64,000 bases of DNA from Candidatus Bathyanammoxibius amoris (lineage in GTDB: Bacteria > Planctomycetota > Brocadiia > Brocadiales > Bathyanammoxibiaceae). The stretch is taken from assembly GCA_024451685.1 (NCBI GenBank), contig JAMXCW010000003.1, positions 1 through 64,000 of the forward strand, in the 5' to 3' direction. Shown here piece by piece: positions 1-8,509 of the stretch. The position numbers and the translations under genes are program-made. Position 1 is the first letter of the stretch. The number at the start of each line of letters is the position of its first letter. A model generated the notes under the pieces. It had not been told where the DNA came from. It made no database searches and saw nothing but the letters and a program-made list of their open reading frames with translations.

Positions 1-47
1 GCAGTTGGTATCAATCCATTGATTATTTTTTTAAATGTTTTATTCAT
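1..47 (-). CDS. 5' end of a second GH64-like gene copy (cut by window edge)
   Basis: The first 15 codons read MNKTFKKIINGLIPT and are identical to the start of the gene at 463-2217. The ATG is at 45-47 on the minus strand. The rest lies outside the window. The upstream DNA is also duplicated (48 to about 154 matches 2218 to about 2323), so this looks like a tandem paralogue with its own copy of the control region. What the remainder encodes cannot be seen; a full GH64-like copy is the simplest inference. Confidence 0.6.
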   Translation of the reverse strand, partial: MNKTFKKIINGLIPT

Positions 48-154
48 TTCAGAAACAGTTAGAAGGTAGCCTCCGGCGCATAAAGAAATGCTAATTGTTA
101 TTGCACTAATCGTAAAGGAGAAACCTTTAAAAAGCCCTGAGGGCGTCCAGGCTT
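1..154. repeat. Direct repeat copy 1 (gene start plus leader)
   Basis: Nearly identical (about 95%) to 2170-2323, at a constant offset of 2169 bases. It spans the first codons of the flanking gene and about 107 bases upstream. Similarity fades after about 154, exactly where the restriction-enzyme remnant at 153-365 begins. This marks the junction of a tandem duplication or a recombination site. Confidence 0.9.
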
Positions 155-365
155 AAAGGAAGAACTTGCGTGTCCCCCCTACACGGAAGCAGTAATCAGG
201 AGCTTTAGCCTTGTCTCCTATTTTTATTGATTCTTCGTGGACAACGTCCGTGTATGCTTCCGCACGACCCCTCTTGTTGTAAATGTCCCAGCCGAGGAGT
301 TTAAATAACTGATTGATAAATTCCAGCCGAACCCGGGTTTCGTTGTACCGGCCAGATTTGTACGC
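153..365 (-). pseudogene. Remnant of a type IIG (Eco57I-like) restriction-modification enzyme
   Basis: On the minus strand an open stretch of 70 codons, with stops on both sides and no start, reads YNETRVRLEFINQLFKLLGW, then an EAYTDVVHEESIKIG segment, then APDYCFRVGGTRKFF. This is the characteristic N-terminal nuclease region of type IIG restriction/methyltransferase proteins, where the next residues would normally be VEAKKP. Here a stop follows the FF and L, at the edge of the direct repeat. The rest of the enzyme (about 1000 residues) is absent. I infer a decayed restriction system truncated by the duplication that made the flanking repeats. Confidence 0.75.
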
Positions 366-384
366 TTAGATATTTCTAAAATAT

Positions 385-419
385 AAGCTGCTGGTCAAGG
401 CTAACCAAGCAGCTTTTTT
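385..419. terminator. Hairpin with T-tract beyond the GH64-like gene
   Basis: The arms AAGCTGCTGGT (385-395) and ACC-A-AGCAGCTT (404-415) form a stable stem followed by a T run to 419 on the plus strand. On the minus strand the stem is followed by ATATTTTAG, a weaker T stretch. It lies 44 bases past the stop of the minus-strand gene at 463, so it probably ends that transcript and may work in both directions. Confidence 0.55.
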
Positions 420-462
420 ATAACTGCAAAAATTTAAAAAATTATATGCCAGCAGGAGATCC

Positions 463-2217
463 TTAAGGCCCAAAGTCTGCGGGAAATACAAGCTGGAAGA
501 ACGTTTTTGTAATAAGCACACCGGCTCCGTTTTCCCAGTCGTTTGGATTTAGAACTTTTCTATTAACTATATCGATATTTAATAATTTACCTAGATGTTT
601 CGAAAATTGAATATCTGTAAATTGAGGTAGTCCTACAGATGGAATATTATTTACAGTATCAGGAATTACATACTCGGGTTGTTGGTTCTTATTGACATAT
701 ACAAATCCTAGATTGGTTATTACTTGCGGAGGTATTCCTAATGTTGTCAGGTAGTTATGGTTTGGCCATGTTATAGGTGTTGAACCATCTGATCCTGTGA
801 ACTTCCATATATGTAAAATTACAGGTTCACCTGGAGGAATTGTTATCGATGAACTTCTCTTATAAAGATCGTCGTGGGCCAATCCGTAATTCCTTCCGTT
901 AATACTCCATTGATGTACTGTTTCTGAATAACGGTTATACTGATTGGCATTGCTGCCTTCAATGTCCTGGTAGTAATTCCATGGAAATCCTGCAATTCCT
1001 CCAAATGTTTTGTCATTCTGGCCCCACAGTCGCGGATTATATAGAACACCTCTGTTGATTGCAGTCTCAATGAGAGCAATAAATCTTCCAGCTGCGTTAT
1101 TAGGTTCTGTCATTGCAGTAGATATTACATTTATACTTGAAAAAGCATTTTTTCCTGTTCCTCCACCTATTGTAAATTTTGTACCATTAGCTTTAAATGA
1201 CAGAGATCTAGAACTTGAATCCCAGCTAAAATCTGTAAATGTCCATTGGCCTGAACTAATAGAAAGGCCTTGTGAATTAGTAATAAACTGGGGAAAACCG
1301 ACATCCATTGCATTATCTAGTACTGTTGTATTGCTTGGCAAATAGTTCTTATTTCCCGCTTGTGTAGGAGCTAATGCCCTTACAATAGTACCGCCATCTC
1401 TAATTATTGCCCCTGGTGAGTTGAATGGTGACGGTAGATTTACAAATTTTCCCATTATAAAGTCTCTAGGTATATCTCTCCAGCCAGTTTTTCTTGTTTT
1501 AAATTCCAGGGCCATAGGTATGCCAACGGCATCAACTGCAGAGATATCCCAGATACCGCCGGTGTTATATTCAAAAAAGTCCCAAATCTGCGTTGAAGTT
1601 AAGCTGGGTACACCTGTCGGCACGAAGGTAGTCACAAAAACATTACCAGACTTAATTCCAGGATCAATTAATGATATGGAGTCAGTTGATCCTGTGATTT
1701 TGTGTCTATTATTGGGACCAAGTGTTGTAGATCCCCATGTAGGTGGATTTGTAGAAAAATCCAGCCATTTATTATTATCAGCTCTTTTAACAGAAATATA
1801 TAGAACTTTCCCTGACTGATTATCTATACTGAGTGTGTTTGATGAACTTGCCTGTGCATCATCAGCAGTGATGTTGCTGAGGGGAGTGAGTTCGCCGGGG
1901 GTAGGCGTGATGGGAGCAGCGATTTTGCCGGCGGGAGTGAGTTTGCCGGGGGTAGACGTGAGGGGAGCGATTTTGCCCTCGGCAGTGAGTTTGTCGGGGG
2001 TAGGCGTGAGGGGAGCGATTTTGCCCTCGGCAGTGAGTTTGTCGGGGGTAGGCGTGAGGGGAGCGATTTCGCCCTCGGCAGTGAGTTTGCTGGAGGGTAT
2101 GTTTTGCGCTTCAACCAGTTCAACAGGTTGGGACAAGACAACGACTACAACCGCGAGAATCACCAATATAGCAGTTGGTATCAATCCATTGATTATTTTT
2201 TTAAATGTTTTATTCAT
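463..2217 (-). CDS. Secreted or anchored GH64-like (beta-1,3-glucanase fold) protein with proline/threonine repeats
   Basis: This 584-residue protein starts with one hydrophobic segment (about residues 11-33), a signal peptide or membrane anchor. Next come 4 to 5 near-identical 16-17 residue repeats of the type KLTAEGKIAPLTPTPD (about 41-115), which look like a flexible linker. The rest resembles the GH64/thaumatin-like fold: an IDNQSG beta start, DISAVDAVGIPM, and a late SETVHQWSINGRNYG segment matching the VH...DG..YGF region of GH64 enzymes. The role could be glucan binding or cleavage; catalytic acids were not assigned. The gene is AT-rich compared with the B12 operon beside it and appears tandemly duplicated (see 1-47). 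The fold assignment rests on motif memory only. Confidence 0.55.
   Translation of the reverse strand: MNKTFKKIINGLIPTAILVILAVVVVVLSQPVELVEAQNIPSSKLTAEGEIAPLTPTPDKLTAEGKIAPLTPTPDKLTAEGKIAPLTSTPGKLTPAGKIAAPITPTPGELTPLSNITADDAQASSSNTLSIDNQSGKVLYISVKRADNNKWLDFSTNPPTWGSTTLGPNNRHKITGSTDSISLIDPGIKSGNVFVTTFVPTGVPSLTSTQIWDFFEYNTGGIWDISAVDAVGIPMALEFKTRKTGWRDIPRDFIMGKFVNLPSPFNSPGAIIRDGGTIVRALAPTQAGNKNYLPSNTTVLDNAMDVGFPQFITNSQGLSISSGQWTFTDFSWDSSSRSLSFKANGTKFTIGGGTGKNAFSSINVISTAMTEPNNAAGRFIALIETAINRGVLYNPRLWGQNDKTFGGIAGFPWNYYQDIEGSNANQYNRYSETVHQWSINGRNYGLAHDDLYKRSSSITIPPGEPVILHIWKFTGSDGSTPITWPNHNYLTTLGIPPQVITNLGFVYVNKNQQPEYVIPDTVNNIPSVGLPQFTDIQFSKHLGKLLNIDIVNRKVLNPNDWENGAGVLITKTFFQLVFPADFGP
1888..2082 (-). 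repeat. In-frame 48-bp tandem repeats in the GH64-like gene
   Basis: Four units at 1888-1938 (51 bp), 1939-1986, 1987-2034 and 2035-2082, plus a partial unit from 2083. The two units nearest the gene start differ by about one base. Each encodes 16-17 residues rich in Pro, Thr, Lys and Ala. The periodicity keeps the frame, so unit number can change without disrupting the protein, as in a stalk or linker region. Confidence 0.9.
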
Positions 2218-2323
2218 TTCAGAAACAGTTAGAAGGTAGCCTCCGGCACATAAAGAAATGCTAAGTGTTATTGCACCAATTGTAAAGGAGAAACCTTTAA
2301 AAAACCCTGAGGGCGTCCAGGCT
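2170..2323. repeat. Direct repeat copy 2 (gene start plus leader)
   Basis: Second copy of the sequence at 1-154. It contains the first codons and leader of the 463-2217 gene. The few differences (for example at 2249, 2267 and 2279) lie upstream of the start codon. Confidence 0.9.
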
Positions 2324-2392
2324 TGAAGCGAGAAGAATCATACCTGATTAGCCGGCGAAACCCCTTGCCTGATATCCGTAGCAGTAACTGCG

Positions 2393-2420
2393 TTGACTAA
2401 CTATGACCTGCCTATATAAT
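2393..2420 (+). promoter_or_regulatory. Sigma-70 type promoter of the B12 operon
   Basis: TTGACT at 2393-2398 and TATAAT at 2415-2420 with a 16-base spacer. This is nearly consensus and sits about 50 bases before the first B12 gene. Transcription would begin near 2427. I looked for a cobalamin riboswitch between here and the AT-rich repeat and did not find the B12 box. Confidence 0.7.
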
Positions 2421-2467
2421 GTGCTGTAAGCACTTTTCGTGTATTCATGCGTGAGGGGTATGAACGG

Positions 2468-3574
2468 GTGACACATATTTTTGACGGCCACGGTGGCAAG
2501 ATTGCCCAGGCGTGCGCGGCGTACGGGCTCAAGGCCGATGAGATTATAGATTTCAGTGCGAACATCAATCCGCTTGGTTATTCCCCTGACCTGCCGAAGA
2601 AGATTGCCCTGGAATTCGGGGCTATTCTGCATTATCCCGACATAAATGTCTCCAGCCTCAGAAGCGCAATCGCAGGGAAAATCCATCACAAAGAAGAACA
2701 GGTGCTGGTGGGGAACGGCTCGACCGAGTTTATTTATCTCATTCCGCGCGCCCTTAGACCGGATACCGGCCTGGTGTTTGAACCCACTTACAGCGACTAT
2801 GCCCGCGCGCTCAGGAACTCGGGGGCGCGTGTTAAAGAAGTTATGTGTGACGAAGAGACGTTTAAATGCGACTTTAACCATCCCGCCCTCGCCGGTGCGG
2901 AGATGGGCGGAGGCACAGTTGTTACGTACCTGTGCAACCCCAACAATCCCACCGGATACCTGACAAGACGGGATGAGATATTATCACTGGCCGGGCGCCT
3001 TCCCTCAATGTATATCGTCATAGACGAGGCCTTTATGGACTTTGTGGAGGGGAATGACGACTTCAGCGTACTTCCTGACGCCGGCGGGGTGAGAAACATC
3101 ATCGTCCTGCGTTCCATGACAAAGTTCCATGGGTTCCCGGGGCTCAGGCTGGGTTACATGGTGGCACATCCGGAGGTGATAGAACGAATCAAGGCGGTCA
3201 AGGAACCCTGGACGGTAAACACATTGGCGCAGGTTGCGGGACTGGCGGCCCTGGAGGATAGACGCCACATAACCAGGAGCAGGGAATTTGTATCCGCCGA
3301 AAAGGATTTTTTGTATCAGGAGCTTTTAGAAATAGACGGTCTCAAACCGCTGCGTCCAAGCGTGAACTTTATCCTCGTCAAAATAACCGATGAAGGCCTT
3401 ACGGCACGGGAGCTTCAGGAGGCCCTTATCAGGATGGGGATACTCATCCGGGATTGCTCCAATTTCAAGGGGCTGGGTAACAGGCACTTTCGTGTGGCGG
3501 TCAGGAACCGTGAAGAGAATATGCGGCTGCTGTCCTGCCTTGAAACCGTCCTCAAGGGGTTAGCGGTAAAATGA
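2468..3574 (+). CDS. cobD: L-threonine-O-3-phosphate decarboxylase (CobD type)
   Basis: PLP enzyme that makes (R)-1-aminopropan-2-ol phosphate, the linker of the cobalamin nucleotide loop. It is a fold-type I aminotransferase-like protein with the family N-terminus HGG (the start of these proteins), NPNNPTG near the middle and the PLP lysine in RSMTKFHGFPGLRLGY (K226 if counted from the upstream ATG). The length, about 370 aa, is usual. Two starts are possible: ATG at 2447 has no ribosome site, while GTG at 2468 follows GAGGGG (2453-2458) by 9 bases and begins VTHIFDGHGG as in homologues, so I chose it. First gene of the operon; its end overlaps cbiP by 4 bases. Confidence 0.9.
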   Translation: MTHIFDGHGGKIAQACAAYGLKADEIIDFSANINPLGYSPDLPKKIALEFGAILHYPDINVSSLRSAIAGKIHHKEEQVLVGNGSTEFIYLIPRALRPDTGLVFEPTYSDYARALRNSGARVKEVMCDEETFKCDFNHPALAGAEMGGGTVVTYLCNPNNPTGYLTRRDEILSLAGRLPSMYIVIDEAFMDFVEGNDDFSVLPDAGGVRNIIVLRSMTKFHGFPGLRLGYMVAHPEVIERIKAVKEPWTVNTLAQVAGLAALEDRRHITRSREFVSAEKDFLYQELLEIDGLKPLRPSVNFILVKITDEGLTARELQEALIRMGILIRDCSNFKGLGNRHFRVAVRNREENMRLLSCLETVLKGLAVK

Positions 3575-5109
3575 GCGCCAGAGCGATAATGATACAGGGG
3601 ACGGGTTCGAGCGTCGGTAAGAGCCTGATAGCAAGCGCGCTGTGCCGTATATTTAAAAGAGACGGCCACAGGGTCGCCCCCTTCAAGGCCCAGAACATGG
3701 CCCTGAATTCTTACGTGACCCGCGACGGCGGCGAGATGGGGAGGGCACAGGTGGTTCAGGCCGAGGCCGCCGGCATTGAGCCGTCAGTAGAGATGAACCC
3801 CATCCTGCTGAAGCCCACGGCCGATACGGGTTCACAGGTAATTGTTATGGGCAGGGCGATAGGGAATATGACGGCAAAGGAGTACTTCGCCGCAAGGGGA
3901 GAGATGCTCAATACGGTTACCGGGGCATATAAGACCCTGAGTGAAAGATACGACATTATAGTGATAGAAGGCGCGGGCAGCCCTGCGGAGATAAACCTGA
4001 AAAACAACGATATAGTGAATATGAAGGTGGCAGAGCTGACCGGCGCACCTGTATTGCTGGTGACGGATGTGGACAGGGGCGGCGCGTTTGCCTGGATAGT
4101 GGGCACGCTTGAACTGCTTCGGGAGGACGAGAGGGCCAGGCTAGGCGGCTTTATCTTTAACAAGTTCCGCGGTGACCCTGCGCTCATCAAAGACGGGCTG
4201 GAGATGCTCGAATCACGAACGGGCCTTCCCGTTTTAGGGCTCATACCGTACCTGAGGGATATTGGTCTGGACGAGGAAGACTCCGTCTGGCTGGATGACC
4301 GCCGTAATACCGGTAAAGGCGGACGGAACGGGGACGACGTTGACGTCGCGGTTATCAGGCTGCCCAGGCTCTCTAACTTCACAGACTTCAATATCCTGGG
4401 AAAAGAGAAAGGCGTGGGGCTAAGATACGTGGATGACCCGGCGACACTTGGCCAGCCGGATTTAATAATCCTGCCAGGCACGAAGAGCACGATTAAGGAC
4501 CTTCAATATATAAGGAAAAAAGGTCTGGCACAGGCAATAACCAGCCGTGCCCGTAACGGTGCGATGGTAATGGGCATCTGCGGCGGGTATCAGATGCTCG
4601 GCACGGGTATTGAAGATGCGGGGCTTGTGGAGTCCAATCAAAACTACACCGAGGGACTTAATCTCCTCGACGTCTCTACCAGATTTTTGAAGGATAAGCA
4701 GACCTTTCAGGTCAAGGCCGTTATGGACGAGCATGGCCCCCTCCCGTTCCAGGTGGACGGTGTGCTCAGCGGTTACGAGATTCACATGGGAGACTCGGAA
4801 TGCCGCAGTAAACCGCTGCTCAGGATAATAGAGCGCGGCGGCAGGCCGGTTGATATCGCTGACGGCGCGGTGTCGGCCGACGGCCGGGTGATTGGCACGT
4901 ACCTGCATGGACTCTTCGATAATGACGAATTCCGCCGCCAGTTAATTAACTATCTGAGGGGCACGAACGGCGTGGCGCAAGAAGACAGCGAAATACAGTT
5001 GTCCTCACAGGCCCTGAAAGAGGAGGCGTACGACCGGTTGGCCGACGTCGTGCGGGATAATCTTAGGATGGACGTTATCTACAAGATGCTGGAGGCGAAG
5101 CGTTCCTGA
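3571..5109 (+). CDS. cbiP: Cobyric acid synthase (CobQ/CbiP)
   Basis: Amidates the b, d, e and g side chains of adenosylcobyrinic acid a,c-diamide, using glutamine and ATP. The 512-aa protein has the usual two halves: an N-terminal dethiobiotin-synthetase-like ATPase with the P-loop region GTGSSVGKS (10-18) and a C-terminal type I glutamine amidotransferase with nucleophile Cys337 in GICGGYQMLG and a YLHGLFDN histidine near the end. Start ATG overlaps the cobD stop (ATGA), indicating translational coupling. Confidence 0.96.
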   Translation: MSARAIMIQGTGSSVGKSLIASALCRIFKRDGHRVAPFKAQNMALNSYVTRDGGEMGRAQVVQAEAAGIEPSVEMNPILLKPTADTGSQVIVMGRAIGNMTAKEYFAARGEMLNTVTGAYKTLSERYDIIVIEGAGSPAEINLKNNDIVNMKVAELTGAPVLLVTDVDRGGAFAWIVGTLELLREDERARLGGFIFNKFRGDPALIKDGLEMLESRTGLPVLGLIPYLRDIGLDEEDSVWLDDRRNTGKGGRNGDDVDVAVIRLPRLSNFTDFNILGKEKGVGLRYVDDPATLGQPDLIILPGTKSTIKDLQYIRKKGLAQAITSRARNGAMVMGICGGYQMLGTGIEDAGLVESNQNYTEGLNLLDVSTRFLKDKQTFQVKAVMDEHGPLPFQVDGVLSGYEIHMGDSECRSKPLLRIIERGGRPVDIADGAVSADGRVIGTYLHGLFDNDEFRRQLINYLRGTNGVAQEDSEIQLSSQALKEEAYDRLADVVRDNLRMDVIYKMLEAKRS

Positions 5110-5143
5110 TGACTATCGCTACGAAGGGAACAAGGAAGAATAG

Positions 5144-6097
5144 ATGCTAGAGGCAGCGACGCTCCCGCTACTGGTGGCCTTTATAATTGACCTGGTTATT
5201 GGAGATCCGCGTGGCATGCCCCATCCGGTCAGGGCCATCGGCAGGGTAATAGAATGGGCCGAATCTCCTCTGCGCAGGCTGCCCTCGGAGAGGCTTTCGG
5301 GTATTATCCTGACCGTCTCCGTAGTGTCGGCCACGTATTTCTTAACCTCCTGGGTGTTATCCACGTCCAGCCATTACGGTCTGATGTTGTATTTCATTGT
5401 CGCCAGCATCACGATTTATTTTACAATATCGGTGAAGTCACTTGCGGACGAGGCGAGGGCCGTCATCTCGGCGCTGGAGACGGGAGACATAATTAAGGCC
5501 CGGCAGAGGCTTTCCCGTATAGTGGGCAGGGATACAGAAGACCTTGACGAGTCACAGGTGGTCAGGGCCTGCGTGGAGAGCGTGGCAGAGGGCACCGTAG
5601 ACGGGGTCATATCACCCATCTTCTACGCCGCACTCGGAGGACCCGCCGCGGCCATGGCGTATAAGGCGGTAAACACGCTTGACTCTATGGTGGGGTACCG
5701 CAACGATAGATATCTGAGATTCGGCTGGGCATCAGCCCGCCTGGATGACCTCGCAAACTACGTACCCGCACGGATTTCTCTCCGGCTGATTGCCATAAGT
5801 TCTTGTATATGCGGTAAACCGTTTTGGGACTGCATATGCATAGCCACGAGGGACGGACGCAGACATCCCAGCATAAACAGCGGCATACCTGAGGCGGCGT
5901 TCGCGGGGGCGTTGGGTGTACAGCTTGGCGGGCCGAGCACCTACGGGGGCGTAGTGTCCGATAAGCCCCTTATTGGTGAGCCGAAGAACGCGCTTAATAT
6001 TGATAGGATTAAAGAGGCCGTAAACGTGGCCTATGTGGCCTCCTTTCTGGCGCTTGGGTTGGGACTTACGTTAAGTGCCATTGTCGTCATAGTCTAG
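5144..6097 (+). CDS. cbiB: Adenosylcobinamide-phosphate synthase (CbiB)
   Basis: Membrane enzyme that attaches the aminopropanol phosphate made by CobD to cobyric acid. The 317-aa sequence shows the family's N-terminal LIGDPR-like motif (DLVIGDPRGMPHPV), the ESVAEGTVDGVISP and NTLDSMVGYRN blocks, and PSINSGIPEAAFAGALG near the C-terminus, with several hydrophobic segments (about 60-95 and 280-317). Naming caution: this family is called CobD in aerobic-pathway nomenclature and is unrelated to the decarboxylase above. AAGGAAGAATAG gives a good ribosome site before ATG 5144. Confidence 0.95.
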   Translation: MLEAATLPLLVAFIIDLVIGDPRGMPHPVRAIGRVIEWAESPLRRLPSERLSGIILTVSVVSATYFLTSWVLSTSSHYGLMLYFIVASITIYFTISVKSLADEARAVISALETGDIIKARQRLSRIVGRDTEDLDESQVVRACVESVAEGTVDGVISPIFYAALGGPAAAMAYKAVNTLDSMVGYRNDRYLRFGWASARLDDLANYVPARISLRLIAISSCICGKPFWDCICIATRDGRRHPSINSGIPEAAFAGALGVQLGGPSTYGGVVSDKPLIGEPKNALNIDRIKEAVNVAYVASFLALGLGLTLSAIVVIV

Positions 6098-6107
6098 AGA
6101 TGAATAT

Positions 6108-7490
6108 ATGTCAAGACTCCCCCGGATACTGATAGCCGGCACGCACAGCGGGGCTGGTAAGACCACGTTCACGCTGGCCCTTATGGCGGGGTTGAGGAAG
6201 AGGGGCCTCAGTGTCCAGGGGTTCAAGACAGGGCCTGATTATATAGACCCAAGCCACCACACCGCCGTCACCGGAAGGCCGTCGCACAATCTCGACACCT
6301 GGATGATGGGTGGTGACGCCTGCCTGGAGAGCTTTTCGCGTGCGGCGTCAGATGCAGACGTATCCGTCATTGAGGGTGTTATGGGACTCTATGACGGGCA
6401 CAGGGACGGCTCCGGCACGGGCAGCACGGCCGAGATGGCAAGGCTCTTGCGCGCGCCGGTTATCCTGCTGGTGGATGCCAGAGGTCTGGCGCAGAGCGTT
6501 GCCGCCCTGGTCATGGGGTATAAGGAGTTTAACCGGGAGACCCCCCTCGCCGGTGTCATACTGAACAACGTTTCCGGTAAAAAACACCTCGAATTCCTTA
6601 AGGCCCCCATTGAAGGGCACTGCGACCTGCCTGTACTCGGCTATATGGAAAGAGACAGAGGGTTGACCATACCGGAGAGACATCTTGGCCTCATACCTCA
6701 CAGCGGGGGCGCGGTCGACGCCGCTTTCTACGCGGGGTTGGCGGAGCTACTGGGAGGTGTGGACGTTGAACGCATCGTGGATATCGCAGGCTCGGCCCCG
6801 GAGATACCTTCGCCTGCGGTGGAGACTCCCTGTCGTCCGGGCGACAGGGTTCCGGTTCGCATGGCCCTGGCCAGGGACCAGGCATTTAGCTTCTACTATG
6901 AGGACAACCTGAGGCTTTTGAGGCAGTTTGGGGCCGAACTCATACCGTTCAGCCCGCTCAAGGATAGGACACTTCCGCCGGACATTGACGCCATATACAT
7001 AGGAGGTGGTTTTCCCGAACTCTATGCCGGAGAACTTGAATCAAACGGCGCCATGAGAGAAGCGATGCGCGCGGCCGCCGGTGACGGGGTGGTGATATAC
7101 GGCGAATGTGGCGGCATGATGTACCTTCTTGAAAGACTGATTGACTTTGAGGGCAGTTCATTTAAGATGAGCGGTATACTCCCGGGCACTTCACAGATGA
7201 CCAGCAGGAGACAGGACCTGGGTTATGTCAGCGTAAAATCTCGAAATGATAACATCCTCTGTAAGAGGGGGGAGACCTTCAGGGGACACGTATTCCACTG
7301 GTCAACCCTCAAAGACATACCGGAAAGCACTAAATTTGCTTATGAAATCTCTAAGCCGGGCGAGGAAGGAAAACCCGACGGGATTCTTGGAGACAATATC
7401 CTCGCGTCGTACACGCATACGCACTTCGCCGGTAGACCGGAGATGGTTCTAAGACTACTTACTTCCGCAAAGAGGGCGAACAAGGTATGA
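6108..7490 (+). CDS. cbiA: Cobyrinic acid a,c-diamide synthase (CbiA)
   Basis: Glutamine-dependent amidation of side chains a and c of (cobalt-)cobyrinic acid. The 460-aa protein pairs an N-terminal P-loop domain (GTHSGAGKTT, about 9-18; GFKTGPDYIDP; EGVMGLYDG) with a C-terminal glutaminase domain (GGGFPELYA; nucleophile Cys in YGECGGMMYL). Size and motif order are those of the family. Begins 10 bases after cbiB and overlaps the next gene by 4 bases. Confidence 0.96.
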   Translation: MSRLPRILIAGTHSGAGKTTFTLALMAGLRKRGLSVQGFKTGPDYIDPSHHTAVTGRPSHNLDTWMMGGDACLESFSRAASDADVSVIEGVMGLYDGHRDGSGTGSTAEMARLLRAPVILLVDARGLAQSVAALVMGYKEFNRETPLAGVILNNVSGKKHLEFLKAPIEGHCDLPVLGYMERDRGLTIPERHLGLIPHSGGAVDAAFYAGLAELLGGVDVERIVDIAGSAPEIPSPAVETPCRPGDRVPVRMALARDQAFSFYYEDNLRLLRQFGAELIPFSPLKDRTLPPDIDAIYIGGGFPELYAGELESNGAMREAMRAAAGDGVVIYGECGGMMYLLERLIDFEGSSFKMSGILPGTSQMTSRRQDLGYVSVKSRNDNILCKRGETFRGHVFHWSTLKDIPESTKFAYEISKPGEEGKPDGILGDNILASYTHTHFAGRPEMVLRLLTSAKRANKV

Positions 7491-8509
7491 AGACGGCAGT
7501 GGTGGTTGTCGCCCACGGCAGCAGGGCAAAGGGTGCCAACAAGGAATTTTTCGGCGTAATAGAGGGGTTGAGGGCCATGGGCAGGTGGGATGAGGTGGAG
7601 CCCTCTTTCCTGCAGTTTAATGAACCAGGCCTTGCCTCCGCGGTGGAGGGAGTGATTAAACGAGGCGCAAAAAAGGTAATGGTCGTCCCCCTGTTGCTTT
7701 TCCCTGGCAACCACATGCGGAAGGACATACCCGAAGAGATAGAGAAGCAGAGGTCGAAACACCCCGGCGTAGAAATAGTAGTAACAGAACACCTGGGCAT
7801 TGACGGCAGGACCACCCAGATGGTGGTTGAAAGAATAGAAGGCGCGAGCGATAACGGGAGGGCCGCCACGGGTACGAAATACACGCAACTGAAACCGCAA
7901 GAAATAGAGCAAGAAAGTTTCAGGATACTCAGTGAGCTGGTAGACCTGGAACAATTCCCCGAAGACTTCAGGCCCGTCGTACAGAGGATAATCCACACCA
8001 CGGGAGACCCGGAACTGGCCAGGACGCTGGTATTTCATCCCGATGCGGTGAGTTCCGGCATTGAGGCCGTAAGGGCCGGCAGGCCGATTTTGACGGACGT
8101 CACCATGGTTCAGACGGGGATAGACAAAAAAATTCTTTCCCGTTTTGGTGTGGAAGTAATTTGCAGGATATCGGACCCCGAAGTGGTGCGGGAGGCCGAG
8201 TCCGCGGGAAGCACAAGGGCGGCCGCCGCAATGAGGGCCGCCGCCGACGCGGTCTCAGGGGGCATAATAGCCATTGGTAATGCCCCGACTGCCGTAATGG
8301 AGGTCGTAAGGCTTGTAAATGAGGGAAAGATAAACCCCGCCCTGATAGTTGGTGTGCCGGTCGGGTTTGTGGGCGCGGTGGAATCAAAGGAAGAGCTGGA
8401 GACGGTACCCGTACCTTTTATCACAAACCGTGGCAGGAGGGGCGGGAGTACTGTGGCCGTAGCCGCGGTAAACGCCATTTTGCGGATGGCCCGGGAGGAA
8501 AGACCCTGA
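7487..8509 (+). CDS. cbiXC: CbiX-CbiC fusion: sirohydrochlorin cobaltochelatase and (cobalt-)precorrin-8 methylmutase
   Basis: Two pathway steps in one 340-aa chain. Residues 1 to about 115 are a short CbiX chelatase: VAHGSR with the metal-binding His10 and the second histidine in GNHMRKD (His76), which inserts cobalt into sirohydrochlorin. Residues about 130-340 are CbiC/CobH, which moves the C11 methyl to C12: the RIIHTTGDPE block holds the candidate catalytic His160, followed by TDVTMVQTGI and the GIIAIGNAPTA segment. The two enzymes act at the first and a late step, so the fusion is not for channelling consecutive reactions. CbiX-CbiC fusions are known in several anaerobes. Confidence 0.92.
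   Translation: MKTAVVVVAHGSRAKGANKEFFGVIEGLRAMGRWDEVEPSFLQFNEPGLASAVEGVIKRGAKKVMVVPLLLFPGNHMRKDIPEEIEKQRSKHPGVEIVVTEHLGIDGRTTQMVVERIEGASDNGRAATGTKYTQLKPQEIEQESFRILSELVDLEQFPEDFRPVVQRIIHTTGDPELARTLVFHPDAVSSGIEAVRAGRPILTDVTMVQTGIDKKILSRFGVEVICRISDPEVVREAESAGSTRAAAAMRAAADAVSGGIIAIGNAPTAVMEVVRLVNEGKINPALIVGVPVGFVGAVESKEELETVPVPFITNRGRRGGSTVAVAAVNAILRMAREERP

Noticed and set aside
1888-2082. CRISPR-like array
   Set aside because: Repeats are contiguous without spacers and keep the reading frame of a protein.
2218-2446. Cobalamin riboswitch before the B12 operon
   Set aside because: A stretch AGCCGGCGAAACCCCTTGCC (2350-2369) faintly resembles a B12 box, but the GCCACTG and G-A-A-x-x-C core are missing.
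3756-4490. Long antisense frame opposite cbiP
   Set aside because: Shadow of a GC-rich coding strand, no family features or ribosome site.
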